Shown: in pieces, positions 33,958 to 57,069 of the stretch | How the letters are laid out: each line of letters starts with the position of its first letter | Position numbering within the stretch: position 1 is the first letter of the stretch | DNA from: Brienomyrus brachyistius | Lineage: Eukaryota; Chordata; Actinopteri; Osteoglossiformes; Mormyridae | Assembly (NCBI RefSeq): GCF_023856365.1 | Contig: NC_064540.1 | Location: 7,912,501-7,976,500 of the forward strand | DNA: 64,000 nt | Direction: 5' to 3' | Program-made: the position numbers and the translations under genes | The notes under the pieces: generated by a model | Databases searched by the model: none | The model's input: only the letters and a program-made list of their open reading frames with translations | What the model was told of the DNA's origin: nothing

Positions 33958-34849
33958 CAGTCGAACCTCGTTACTACGTACCCCGGATACAACATTTTCA
34001 CCTTTTCCACGTACAGGTTTCTAATTCCCGTTTTTAGCCTATGTATTATTCCAACAGCAGCCATTGTTTACAGCGTACACCCTTACAGCGTAAACTTCGA
34101 TACAACATCCAAATTTCTAGAGAAAATAAGAAAACTAACCATCATTACAACGTACAGCGCTCTCCCCGCCCACCACAACTTGTGTCGCTACATCTACCTG
34201 TATATACAGTGATATATATATATATATCATATATATGATCTTCGCCCGACAATGCAAACAAAAATAACTGACTTTTTCAAGGCATAGACTGTCTATATTT
34301 AAAGTAATATTCAAACTTCCCGCGTCAAATGAGTTGCCTTGACCGATCGTTACTGGACTGCGTAGTAATGGCTTGTTAAGTGTTGTGTGCGTATTCTTTG
34401 TTTATTAAACCTTGTGAAATACCGGTCATGCCGGTAATTGTGAATTCAGAATAATAATGGAAGTAAAGGATTTTATGATTTAATTTGACCAATATTTCAT
34501 TAATATTTTCTGGCCAAATGCCAATTTGGATGTGAATGTTTATTTAAAAAATCCATTTTGACCAGCCGTTGTGTATTTTCGTTTATCGCCGGCCGGCACT
34601 AAGTAATCGTGAGTAATTTAAGGAAAATTTCAAGGATCCAAATGAGCTTTGTCGAATTATTTAACAAGTAATAATGTGTTTGTTTGTTTTGTAGTCAATT
34701 TAAGGGTCAGTTCTATTAAAGTTTTATCATTTACATGGATATTTCGTGAGTTCTTTCATCCATCTTGCACTAAGTGGTTACAACGTTCTATGCTTATAAC
34801 ATACATGTTTTTGATATCCCATCTTGTACGTAGTAATGAGGTTCGACTG
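33958..34849. mobile_element. pogo/Tigger-type DNA element, non-autonomous, 892 bases
   Basis: The left end CAGTCGAACCTCGTTACTAC and the right end GTAGTAATGAGGTTCGACTG are inverted complements with one mismatch over 24 bases, and TA stands immediately outside both ends (33956-33957, 34850-34851). CAGTCGAACCTC-type ends and a TA target fit the pogo/Tigger branch of Tc1/mariner. No transposase frame remains. Spacer 1 near 11594 gives the empty site. Confidence 0.8.
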
Positions 34850-34854
34850 TACTT

Positions 34855-35121
34855 TTTTTAGATTCATCTGAGACTTATATATGATTGAAAATGATTCCCC
34901 AGAAGCAAAATCAGACAACAGTTTTCTTTGAAACAAAAGGATCTATGATTTCACTGTAGTTTTCCTTGTTCTGGGGAATTTTTCAAAAACCAAAAAGCAA
35001 TGGGAGAAACCATGCAGTGGATGTGCAGGGCAGGCTTACCAACATAGCGGCGATAGGTGTCAGCACTTTCTGGGCTGCAGTTCTATGGCAGGAAATCCTA
35101 TTTATGTAGAAATATACAGTG
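34855..35121. other. Spacer 2 segment duplicated from the 11600-11880 region
   Basis: Matches spacer 1 (TTTTCTTTGAAACAAAAGGA; ATGCAGTGGATGTGCAGGGC; AACATAGCGGCG) until the Rex3 insertion point. Nature unknown. Confidence 0.4.
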
Positions 35122-36033
35122 CCACCAATGTGCTTTGTGAACTTGGAGAAGGAATTCGGCCGTTTCCCTCGGGGAGTCCTGTGGGGAGTGCTCCAGGAGT
35201 ATGGGATGCCAGGCTTCCTTATAAGGGCTGTTCAGTCCCTGTACGACTGGTGCCAGAGCTTGGTCTGCATTGTCGGCAGTAAGTCAGACTCGTTTCTGGT
35301 GAGGGTTGGACTCCGCCAGGGCTGTCCTTTGTTACCGATTCACTGCCCTTTGTTCATAACTTTTATGGACAGAATTTCTAGGCACAGCCAGGGCGTTGAG
35401 GGTGTCTGGTTTGGTGACCTCAGGATTAGGTCTCTACTTTTTGCAGATAATGTGGTTCTCTTAGCTTCATGGAACCGTGACTTTCGGCTCACACTGGAGC
35501 AGTTCACAGCCGAGTGTGAAGCAGATGGGATGAAAATCAGCACCTCCAAATCTGAGACCATGGTCCTCAGTCAGAAAAGGGTGGAGTGCTCTCTCCAGTT
35601 CGGAGAGGGGGATCCTCCCCAAGTGGAGGAGTTTAAGTATCTCAGGGTCTTGTTCATGAGTGAGGGAAGGATGGAGCGGGAGATCGACAGGCGGATCGGT
35701 GCGGCGTCAGCAGTGATGCGGTCACTGCATCGGTCTGTCATGGTGAAGAAGGAGCTGAGCCAAAAGGCGAAGCTCTCGATTTACCAGTCGATCTACGTTC
35801 CTGCCCTCACATATGGTCACAAACTGTGGGTCGTGACCGAAAGAACGAGATCGCAAGTGCAAGCGGCCGAAATGGGTTTCCTCCGCAGGATGGCTGGGCT
35901 CTCCCTTAGAGATAGTGTGAGGAGCTCAGTCATTCGGGAGGGACTCAGAGCCGCTGCTCTTCCTCATAGAGAGGAGCCAGATGAGGTGGCTCAGGCATCT
36001 GGTCAGGATGCCTCCTGGAAGCCTCTGTGGTGA
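35119..36033 (+). pseudogene. Rex3 reverse transcriptase fragment
   Basis: An unusually long open frame (304 codons) covering RT motifs from LRQGCPLLPI (the usual GVRQGCPLSP) onward. The catalytic YADD/FADD box appears as FADN, so the second aspartate is gone. Further on are ALTYGHKLWVVTERTRSQVQ and FLRRMAGLSLRD, a signature stretch of Rex3. After the frame closes at 36033, similarity continues in another frame (RPRTCWKDYVSRLAWERLGI, from about 36073). The protein cannot act as a polymerase. Confidence 0.85.
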
Positions 36034-36212
36034 GGTGTTCTGGGTATGTCCCACTGGGAGGAGGCCCGGGGAAGACCCAGGACATGCTGGAAAGACTATG
36101 TCTCTCGGCTGGCCTGGGAACGCCTCGGGATTCCCCCAGAGGAGCTGTTAGACTGCTGCCCCCGCGAGCCGACCTGGAAAAGCAGTAAAAGACGCATGAA
36201 TGGATGGATGAT
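35122..36212 (+). mobile_element. Rex3 (RTE-clade) non-LTR retrotransposon, 5'-truncated
   Basis: Carries the C-terminal half of a reverse transcriptase and the domain behind it, then a 3' end reading GAATGGATGGATGATAA, the short GATG tail typical of Rex3. The host phrase before it (ACAGTGCCACCAA) and the phrase after it (ACACTGCAACAAA) agree at 10 of 13 positions and may be a decayed target duplication. Truncation at the 5' end is normal for this type of element. Confidence 0.85.
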
Positions 36213-36514
36213 AACACTGCAACAAAAGATGATGATGTGCGCACAAGATAATTAACTATAAATTCATACGTGTGTCAAAGGACTTCAGATACACACAGAG
36301 ACCATATCATGGACAGAATTCAACTAATCAAGTTTCATTTTCACATTAGAATGTTATACAATGACATTCTTACTGCTCTTGTATGGGGCACCAAGTGTCA
36401 AGTGCTCATTTTCATGTGCAAAAAATACATTCTGTGCCACAAAAAACTCTCCAAGTATAGTATATATTTTTTGTATGGCTTATATTTATTTACTTTGTTT
36501 ACCACGTGCCTATT
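36213..36514. other. Spacer 2 non-coding sequence
   Basis: AT-rich, with no recognised feature. Confidence 0.35.
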
Positions 36515-36640
36515 TGTTACATGTCTTTCTCTCGTCTGCACTGAAAAAAAAAAACTGGAGCCACGTCATCTCGTCTCTCTATGTACCTGTACAGTATGTA
36601 GCAGAGATGACAATAAAGTTTACTTTGACTTTGACAAAAA
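36515..36640 (+). repeat. 3' tail of a dispersed fish repeat (AGATGACAATAAAGTTTACTT)
   Basis: TCTCGTCTGCACTG, an A run, and GCAGAGATGACAATAAAG followed by TTTACTTTGACTTTGA. I recognise this ending from a repeat common in fish genomes that often closes with an AATAAAG tail. Confidence 0.5.
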
Positions 36641-36974
36641 GCATTATTTAATGACGAAATCAATAATTTTGTGGACAACATATGCTTTGTGGTGCGTTTC
36701 ATGACTCGGCAAAAGACGAAGACGTATTTTGTGATTCCACAAAATCAGTTTCATCCATGAAATGACTGTGATCATTCATAACATACATTTTGTCTACAAA
36801 ATGATGTAGTATCACTCACAAAATGCATTTTCAACACAAAATTAGTTTATTTAGGTGATAAAATGCATTCTGTGAATAAAATAACTTTCTTCTGTCCATC
36901 AAATGTAAGGTGCTGCTGTAATAATTTAAACATTCAATGCTCTTTAATTACTCTGCAGAAAAGTAGAGCTTGAT
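36641..36974. other. Spacer 2 sequence with recurring ACAAAATG words
   Basis: About a dozen copies of ACAAAAT or its complement ATTTTGT occur between 36660 and 36880, in both orientations, which suggests a decayed palindromic element. No clear ends and no coding sequence were seen. Confidence 0.35.
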
Positions 36975-37230
36975 ATCTGGTGTGGGGAGGGGACCAAATG
37001 TCCCCATAATGTGGTAAAACCATTGACGTCATGGGGACCATTGTTTCTGAAAAAAACTGGGAAAACTCAGTTTTATAAAAATCTGAGAGGAATCAAAAAA
37101 CAAAAAATTCCAAAAATCTTGTATTTTGTTTGGTTACTAGGGTTAGGGTAAGGTTGTCATGATTAGGGGATTTCCCATAGAAATGAATGAACACTCCCCA
37201 CAAATGTATGAATACAAACACCTGTTCTTG
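36975..37230. repeat. GGGGACCAAATGTCCCC palindromic repeat, spacer 2 copy
   Basis: GGGGACCAAATGTCCCC is an inverted repeat of six bases around a five-base loop. The surrounding sequence (CCATAATGTGGTAAAACC, TGGGGACCATTGTTTC, GGTTAGGGTAAGG) recurs at 59755-60005 in spacer 3. A TG-rich low-complexity stretch follows at 37230-37280. Confidence 0.55.
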
Positions 37231-37280
37231 TATATGTGTGTGTATGTATTCTTGCTATGCGTGTATGTGTGTGTGTATTC

Positions 37281-37490
37281 TCACTATGTTGTAAGGGTTT
37301 CCTCCCGCAATCCAAAGCCGCTTGCAATGTGTGACTGTGCGTGCATTATGCATCCTGGATTGCACTGGCATTCCATCAGGGATGTCCCTTCCTCTGTACC
37401 CTCTGCTGCCTGGTAAAGGCACCAGGATCCCCGAAGTCCTGACTAAGAGGATGGAAGATGAATGCATGGCTGGATGGATATCGGGAATTA
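37281..37490 (+). repeat. Old SINE copy upstream of gene C, uninterrupted
   Basis: Diverged body of the local SINE family (GGGTTTCCTCCCGCAATCC, CTGGATTGCACTGGCATTCC, CTCTGCTGCCTGGTAAAGG, GGCTGGATGGATAT). This is the intact counterpart of the copy split by Tc1 in spacer 1. Confidence 0.55.
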
Positions 37491-37798
37491 ATTTGTTGAT
37501 TGATATAATTTGGAAACCAAAGCAATACAGCAAAGGCATAGAATCATATTAAAGAACTGCATTAGACACACTAACATTGCACAATCATTCTACAACAAAC
37601 AAAAAACACAATCTTTTATGCAGATGATTTTCTATTTCAAATAAATTTCAGCGGTAAAAGTCACTTACTTTTCAGCATGATATTCCTCGAAACCCAACAT
37701 CTAAGCGACCCGAGCTTCGACACTGCTGAATATCAAAGTAGGATTGAAGCTAATTTACAATAAACATCACAACACAGTGACAGCGATGCTTTGACAAC
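37491..37798. other. Upstream flank of gene C
   Basis: Non-coding and collinear with the flanks of genes B and D. Confidence 0.45.
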
Positions 37799-37935
37799 CA
37801 AGCTGATCAAGCAGCTATATTTGTATTTTGTCCTAATAAGAACATACAGCAATGACCAGGATATCAAGTGTTACATTTTATGGGGTATATGACCTGATCC
37901 CACTTTGTCACATGTGTAATCACTCCAGAATTTTT
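37799..37935. promoter_or_regulatory. Distal conserved non-coding block upstream of gene C
   Basis: Counterpart of the 15690 block, with the CACATGTG E-box at 37909-37916. Confidence 0.45.
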
Positions 37936-39120
37936 AATACTCCCCCGTCTTCATTTGCCCGTATCATATAACCACTCTGAAGGAAAACTGTCCCACCAGA
38001 GGATAAATCTTATAACAGGATTGTATAATCAGATCCTCTACTGCCATATATACTTGCCTGAAAAATAAGGTCATGCTGCAGTGCAAATTCTGAAGTACAA
38101 ATGATAAAGTTCACCCTGTTTCCCATCTGGCTGAAAGAAAATTGGGTAATGTTATTGCTCACATATTCTTAAATTCAGTCTTTAAGGGGTGAGATCTCAG
38201 CAAAGCAATTTATAATGTGCCACTATTCTGATTCAGTATGATTAATGAAAATTTCAAATATCTTTGCAGTATTAATAGTACTTTGACGGTAACAGTGATA
38301 TTCATATTGACTTATATGGCTGACATGTTTCTCTAAAGCTCTAGCTTGCAAGTCAGTGAAAATACTGAGTGCTGGCAGCTATAAACAAACAGTATCAATG
38401 CAGGGACTTTGACACAAGCAATGACTAATAACTGCAATATATCTCATAAGCAATATATTTTATGAGAGAAATAGATTATAAAAATATGAAATATGTGTAA
38501 AAACACATAAAAACTGGATGAATTTATGAGTTTCCACACATTTGTAGATTTGATGATAAAGGAAAAATATAAGTGAAAGTGTTTAGAAGGCAAAGGAAGC
38601 ACAATTCAAATTATCTCAGTTGTCGTGTGACAAACCTATTTTTTATTATTCAACATGTTTATTCACCAAATTAAAGACTAGTGTGAATGCTGTGCTGTTT
38701 TTATTGCCTTATTTACATAATTATTTTAACTTGTTTTAAATTGCATTCCTGTGTAATTATTATACCCAGGAAATTTGTGATGAATGCAGAATGCTGAGCA
38801 GTTGTGCAGTTTCCCTGCAGTGGTATGTGGCATTAGGCTCTGCTCTGCCTGTGCCAAAGCTGTTAATAAGATGGCTCAGAATCAAGAGAACACATGTAAG
38901 ACTATAACGTGCAAGATGTTATGGTATTTATAGTATTATTTAAATTCAATTCAATTGAATTCTATTTTTTTTACAGGAATCATTAAATGAGCAAGCAAAA
39001 CTTCCATAAAAATGTTACCTAATTTACTAAGAGAAACTGTAAAAGAATCAGACACACAGATATTATTTAGTCCATATACAATCCACTAACTATTTTTTGA
39101 ATACAAAAATCAAAACAGGC
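37936..39120. other. Upstream flank of gene C, collinear with B and D
   Basis: Non-coding, with the same alternation of conserved and diverged stretches as before gene B. It is visibly closer to the flank of gene D than to that of gene B. Confidence 0.5.
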
Positions 39121-39124
39121 AACT

Positions 39125-39294
39125 TCCTTATAATAAAACCCTTATGTTTAAGAGCTAAAAATAATTTCTCTTCTCTTCGTACAGCAGTAAGGATAGCAGT
39201 TAGTGTGTGAAAACACATGACCAAATACAGCAGGAACCTTCTGCTGAGCAACCACTCATGTCTCTATAAAAGCAGCAGCTCCAGAATCTTCTCT
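39125..39294 (+). promoter_or_regulatory. Gene C core promoter: MEF2-type site, E-box, TATA box
   Basis: CTAAAAATAA at 39155-39164, CACATG at 39214-39219, TATAAAA at 39265-39271. Spacing is the same as in genes B and D. Confidence 0.75.
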
Positions 39295-39578
39295 GAACTG
39301 TTAGGCATCCAGCACAGGTGAGTGAATCTTAATGTGACGCTGCATCCAATCCAATCCTAAATTTGGGCCATTGAGACAATTCATTATCCAGAGCAAAGTT
39401 ATGCTTTTTTAAAGTCAGATTCCAAGTAAAAGCCCTAAATTGTCGGGTAAAATAACTAAATGATGCCATCCTTCTGTAAAATGCAATACTACTAATGCTA
39501 GCTGTGATAAGAAAATTACCAATAATGTTTTTCAGATTCCCGCCCAGATTCTACTCTTCTGTGTTGTCGTCCAAGGAG
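39295..39578 (+). other. Gene C non-coding 5' UTR exons 1 and 2
   Basis: Exon 1 ends at 39317 before GTGAGT. Exon 2 is 39536-39578, identical to that of gene B. A further 12 UTR bases lie in exon 3 (40329-40340). Confidence 0.75.
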
Positions 39579-39815
39579 GTAAATAGCAGCTGCTCCCTTT
39601 ATTAACAGCGTGATAATAAGGAAGAGAACAGTACAGCATGTGGCAAATCACAATCACACAATTGCATCTGGGGTCAATTCAGTCACTAGACCCACTGTAG
39701 AATTATCTGCCACTCTAACTGAGCAGATCCCTAATTCATACAGGTAAACCACACAAAAGACACCAGCTGAAAATCCTTAATTTACTTATTTCTAAAAACA
39801 CCATTGTCTAGTTAT
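39579..39815. promoter_or_regulatory. Conserved first part of intron 2 (gene C)
   Basis: CAGCTG E-boxes at 39587-39592 and 39764-39769 within the block shared with B and D. The remaining intron (39816-40328) is more diverged. Confidence 0.45.
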
Positions 39816-40340
39816 AGAAACCTGAAAGTAGGAGTCATAAAATTTGTAAAATATATTTCAATAAGAAATTAACTGATTTCCAGCAGAGTGCATGTAAATT
39901 TCAAAATCTGGATAAAAACTACAAGAAGTAGCTGAAAACAAAATAAAGACATATGGAAATTCAGACCTAAAAGTAGAGGAGGGTATGATTTATAGGTGAG
40001 GTAAGACTTCAATAGGTAACACTAAGTATTTTGTCGATTCACGAACATATCAGGGAAAACATTCTTAAAGTTACAAATGGGTTTGACAGAAACAATTTAG
40101 TTACCAATACGACCATGCATTAGATAAGCAGGTAAAAAAAATATTTCAACCAGTAGTCACCTATTAAATAATGGTCTGAAAAATATATATAAATATATCA
40201 GTTTAGTAAAAATACCTATGCTGAAGCCTACTGTCAAATATCCATTTCAAACTGCCAAACATAATCATTGACAATGCAGCAAAAACTTGTTTTTTAAATC
40301 TGCTAATTTCAACCATCTTCTTCTGCAGTAAACCGCCATC

Positions 40341-52628
<12,288 letters not shown>

Positions 52629-52740
52629 GGGATGAAAACAGCCTGAGACAAAGTTACAAGAAACCATATAATATGACTTTCTTATAAATTGTCTTTCTGC
52701 AAAAATTGTCAATAAAGTTACTTATTCATGTCTGCAAAAA
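52629..52740 (+). terminator. Gene C 3' UTR and polyadenylation signal
   Basis: AATAAA at 52711-52716, 83 bases after the stop, in the same context as in A and B. Confidence 0.8.
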
Positions 52741-53077
52741 ACCTGGTAATTTTTTTCATTAATATGTCTACGTATCACCTTTACAACACTGAAATCGATC
52801 ATTAATACTTTTTAGAACTTGAAGCATTGTTGGACCATTTAAAAGGCAAATTCTTATGCCATTCATGTTCATCAATTCATCAATCTCTCTTGCAAAATTT
52901 AACAAGAGACCACATTTCCACTAGCACTAAGAACAGTGTGGCAAAATGTTTTGGAAAATGGCTTTGGTATCATACATACATATTTTGCTGTAGGCTGGCA
53001 GATGTAATTTTACAAAGCAACAGACTACAGTGCATAACAGGTCACTAATCTTTTGTTTTCAATTGCAGATATGGTGT
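52741..53077. other. Downstream flank of gene C
   Basis: Non-coding, collinear with the flanks of A and B up to the hAT-type element. Confidence 0.45.
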
Positions 53078-53080
53078 TTA

Positions 53081-54092
53081 AGGCTACGTTCACACTTCCA
53101 GCCACATCGTTCAATTCCGATTTTTTGCTCAGATCGAATTTGTCTTGACGGTTCACATTCATAACTACAAGTGACCTGTATCTGACTGTAATGTGATCGC
53201 ATCGATCCTCCAAAACGTCACACATGCGCACATTGATACGTTTTTACACGGGTCAACTGCATCGCCAACAAGAAACGTCATATCTGTGGGACGACTCATG
53301 GCATTAGAAACGGAGGCATTAGTAGCTCACGCATGTATCGCACTTTGCTCTGGAGGACAATAAACAGTGAATCAGCTGTACATGAGCAGGTCGAAAAGGA
53401 GAAAAAAAGTCAGGCGTCTAGCTTTTTCTGTTATCGCAGCTCTGCTCCATTTTTATTTTCCCGCGCTGCCGGTGCAGACTGATGATGTCAGCGCAAGCGT
53501 ATAACCAAAAAATCCACATGAATTCCGATCTGAGCGTTCACATTTAGGTCGCATGGCCGCGAATAGGATCCATCCATCCATCCATTTTCCAAACCGCTTA
53601 TCCTATTGGGTCGCGGGGGGTCCGGAGCCTATCCCGGAATCAATGGGCACGAGGCAGGGAACAACCCAGGATGGGGGGCCAGCCCATCACAGGGCACACT
53701 CACACACCAGTCACTCACACATGCACACCTACGGGCAATTCAGCAACTCCAATTAGCCTCAGCATGTTTTTTGGACTGTGGGGGGAAACCGGAGTACCCG
53801 GAGGAAACCCCACGACGACACGGGGAGAACATGCAAACTCCGCACACATGTGACCCAGGCGGAGACTCGAACCCGGGTCCCAGAGGTGTGAGGCGACAGT
53901 GCTAACCACTGCACCACCATGCCGCCCCCGCGAATAGGATACGTATGAGATTTAGTACCACATATGAAAGTGACACAAATCAGATCAGATTTGTGTGTCT
54001 ACACAGCCCTGAAAAGATCAGATCAGTGTCACATTAAGGCAAAAAATCCGATTTGAGTCACTTCAGCATGGCAGTGTGAACGTACGTAGTCT
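53081..54092. mobile_element. hAT-type MITE in spacer 3, carrying a nested SINE
   Basis: Left end GGCTACGTTCACACTTCC and right end GGCAGTGTGAACGTACGTAG form inverted repeats (GTTCACACT core). The inner sequence (CAATTCCGATTTTTTGCTCA; AAAAAATCCGATTTGAGTCA) is inverted too, as in a well-known class of fish hAT MITEs. Without the SINE it would be about 640 bases. I could not confirm an 8-base duplication. Confidence 0.65.
53570..53927 (-). mobile_element. Young tRNA-derived SINE nested in the spacer 3 MITE
   Basis: Full-length reverse copy of the 22499 family with A- and B-boxes intact. A perfect 13-base duplication CCGCGAATAGGAT flanks it (53557-53569, 53928-53940). Confidence 0.9.
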
Positions 54093-54097
54093 AAGTC

Positions 54098-55175
54098 GTC
54101 TCAAAACCTGTGCACATAAAAAAACCATGCGCCCATAAGCGCTTGTGAGCAGAAAACCCAAACTTTCTATGCGCTCGCGTCTGCACCACACTCGCTCGCC
54201 TGCTTGGTGTTAAATTAGTCTCAAAACCTGATCCACACGCACATATGAACATGAAATATTAAAACAGGATCTCTGAAAAATACTAACTTAGTTTTTCTTG
54301 CTCTGACACCATGACAGAGTGGGAAACTGGCTGTTCTGTCATCGACTGGTCAATAATGTGTTTCTTCTTCTTCCAAAGCAAACAGCTAGTCACACGATTT
54401 AAAGTTACAAATAAACGAAGTGGAGAAATCACTCCAAAGTCTCAAAACCCAACCTGCCGAACGGGCAAGTGTTGCGCGAGCACGCAGAGCGAGAGCATGA
54501 AGAGAGGATGGGTTTTCTGCTCGCGAGTGCATTATATGTGGGCTCTCAAGCCCGTTCCAGTTCATGCATCCACAGAACAATTTGCCATTCTCAAGCCTCG
54601 CAACTCTTACATCCCCACATGCGCAAAACAGAAATAAATAAATGAATTAAATGTTCATCATATAACGACATTGCTTCTGTACTATTTTAATCCTGATGTA
54701 TTTCATGTAGATCAAATCATTATAACACTGAGAACGTTATAACTAAAATAATGCTTGATTTTAAGTGATCAATAAATATCTAGGCTTAAAAAATGTTAAG
54801 GCAATAAATATCTAACTTTGAAAAGTTATCGTAGACAACTAAAAAAATAAAATGAAGATATAAAATGTTTAGATTTATAATACTTTGACAATCGTGAAAT
54901 GGATCATGCAGAAATATATGCGTAGGACATTTTTTCCAATCACGTTAAACAGATCAACTTCACTTTGAAAACTCATCAAATGGATGAAGAATGTGTTTCT
55001 CTGTTGTCTGCAGATGCGTCCACACAACCGGATGGGCCTGAGAGCAGCAGGGCCTGAGAAAGGTGGCTGCAGCCATATATTATTGCTTTTTTGCATGTGT
55101 TTTGCAGCACGAGCGTGTACAGAGGATGGATTCTCATACATGCAAATGGGGTCTTATGTGCGCGGGTTTTGAGAC
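54098..55175. mobile_element. Putative DNA element with GTCTCAAAACC ends
   Basis: GTCTCAAAACC occurs directly at 54098, 54218 and 54439 and inverted at 55165-55175. The left-most and right ends agree over about 20 of 22 bases (GTCTCAAAACC, then GCACATAA). The interior is moderately GC-rich with several short open frames and no recognised transposase. The left boundary may be 54098 or 54215 (TTAGTCTC, matching GAGACTAA at the right). Confidence 0.5.
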
Positions 55176-55194
55176 TAAACGCCGTTTCCTGTAT

Positions 55195-55385
55195 CCTATT
55201 CATTTCAATGTGTATAGCACATTTAAGCATTACATTGCCTCAAAGCACTTTACATTATTCCTGCCCAATCCCTACATTTGCAATATACAGCAAGCCAGAG
55301 GCGACAACAGCAAAAAAAAGCTTAGTAGGAAAAAATCTTAGGAGAAACCAGACTCAAAGTGGGAGCCCGTTCTCCTAGGGTCTGA
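55195..55385. repeat. Dispersed fish repeat, spacer 3 copy
   Basis: CATTTAAGCATTACATTGCC, TACAGCAAGCCAGAGGCGAC, CCAGACTCAAAGTGGGAGCC: the same family as 10905-11250. Confidence 0.55.
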
Positions 55386-55589
55386 ATTAATTCAACTTTG
55401 TTAGCGAATAGTGTTGGGCTTATTGTACCATGGGAAATGTACTTTGCTTCAACAACACTGTGAAAAGAAAAAAAGCAATACCGAATGGGGAAATAAGTTG
55501 GTGCACAAACTAAACATTTATCCACGTATTTGCTGCTTAGCCTAAACCCCGCTACCTGTTAGCATAGGCCACGCATTAATCCTTTCCCA

Positions 55590-55910
55590 GCTAACATGTC
55601 CATGTGGGCTTTATGGGTTGTAACTGGGCATGTGCTTCGACTGGGCAATTCAATTGGGACCCATTTGTGTTACTGATCTGGGTCACATATGGGTTGGTCC
55701 ATTTGTGTTTCCTGTGTAGGACCCATATAGGTTTTATCAGGGCAATCACATATGGGCTCATACTGGGTATTCAGTATGGGACCCTTTAGGGTTACACATT
55801 TGTGTCACATACTGGCAGGTCCATATAGGTTATATGGGTTACCTGGGTAGGGCCCATATAGGTCATATCAGGCCAAACACATATTGGCCTCATCTGAGAT
55901 GGATACTAGC
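55590..55910. repeat. Repeat rich in CCCATATAGG / ACATATGGG words
   Basis: At least ten variants of ACATATGGG, CCCATATAGG and GGGACCC in both orientations. Related words resume at 56606-56640, behind a Tc1 relic. It is probably one repeat-rich element split by that insertion; family not assigned. The preceding 55386-55589 holds nothing recognised. Confidence 0.5.
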
Positions 55911-55924
55911 ACAGTGGAATTGTT

Positions 55925-56605
55925 TTGTGGTTAACATTTGAAAAAGCAAAGGACCAAAATGTTAGCGTCAGGTCCAAAGCCAGCATCTGTTATAGTATGG
56001 GGTGTGTCAGTGCCCATGGTATGGGCAATTTGCTAATCTGTGACGGCACCATTTATGCACAAAGATTTCTACCAGTTTTGGAGCGACATATGCTACCATC
56101 CAGATCCTTTTTCAGAGGCACCCTGCAGGACAACGTTAGGATTACCAGATAATGGCTGTGTAAGCAGAGACTGTAGGTATTAGACTGTCCCGCCTGACCT
56201 GTCAAAAATCAAGAATAGCTGATTATAAGAAGTGCAAAATACAAAAATTATTTCCCTCTTACAATTCTACAGCTGAAGACTGGCATAATGGATGAGTGGC
56301 GAATAATTCTGCTTGTTAAGCTGGTGTCTTCAGTGCCCAAATGCTTAGTAAGTGTTATGAAAAGAAGTGGTGATGCTAGACAGTGGTAAACACTCCATTG
56401 TCTCAACTTTTTTGGAGCATGTTACAGTCATAAGATTTTACACGAGTGCATATTTACAAAAAGCAATTACATTTATATGGAAAAAACATTAAATAATGTG
56501 TTGTAATGTTTTTAATATTTTATAGGGTGAATATGGAATTTGAAAATTTTTGTTTTTATTAGCATTTTCCATACTGAGCCGGCTTTCTTGGAATTGGGAT
56601 TGTAT
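55925..56605 (+). mobile_element. Second Tc1-like transposon relic (3' half)
   Basis: The + strand reads ICYSMGCVSAHGMGNLLICD (catalytic-core stretch) and LERHMLPSRS, then frame breaks where the DNAKPH region should be. The non-coding tail follows (GTCTTCAGTGCCCAAATGC, CAGTGGTAAAC, CTCAACTTTTTTGGA), and the right terminal sequence TTGGAATTGGGATTGTA ends near 56605. It is a different lineage from the Tc1 relic of spacer 1. No active enzyme is possible. Confidence 0.75.
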
Positions 56606-56754
56606 ATGGGTCACAAATGGGTTCAGTACATGTGACAGCAGGTTGCTGTTCTGATTGTGCCTGGTATCCTACTACGATCATAGGCATACCTACACAGCAA
56701 AGAACAGTCGCGCACGCAGCCTACACTTCAATGATAAGAGAATAATCAGAAAAT

Positions 56755-57057
56755 CCATCCATCCATTTTCCAAACCGCTTATCCTACTCGGTCGCGGGGG
56801 GTCCGGAGCCTATCCCGGAAGCAATGGCCACGAGGCAGGGAACAACCCAGGATGGGGGGCCAGCCCATCGCAGGGTACACTCACACACCATTCACTCACA
56901 CATGCACACCTATGGGCAATTTAGCAAGTCCAATTAGCCTCAGCATGTTTTTGGACTGTGGGAGGAAGCCGGAGTACCCGGAGGAAAATCCACGATGACA
57001 TGGGGAGAACATGCAAACTCCACACACATGTGACAGAGGCGGAGACTCGAACCCGGG
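56755..57057 (-). mobile_element. 5'-truncated SINE in spacer 3
   Basis: Reverse copy of the same SINE, ending exactly at the B-box (ACTCGAACCCGGG), so the A-box is missing. A perfect 12-base duplication TAATCAGAAAAT (56743-56754, 57058-57069) shows that it inserted in this truncated form. Confidence 0.9.
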
Positions 57058-57069
57058 TAATCAGAAAAT

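Noticed and set aside
37230..37280. TG-rich repeats as a possible CRISPR-like or structured array
   Set aside because: Simple low-complexity microsatellite in vertebrate DNA, with no regular spacers.
53606..53905. 99-codon open frames in both orientations near 22528-22881, 32814-33113 and 53606-53905
   Set aside because: All lie within SINE copies and recur with every copy.
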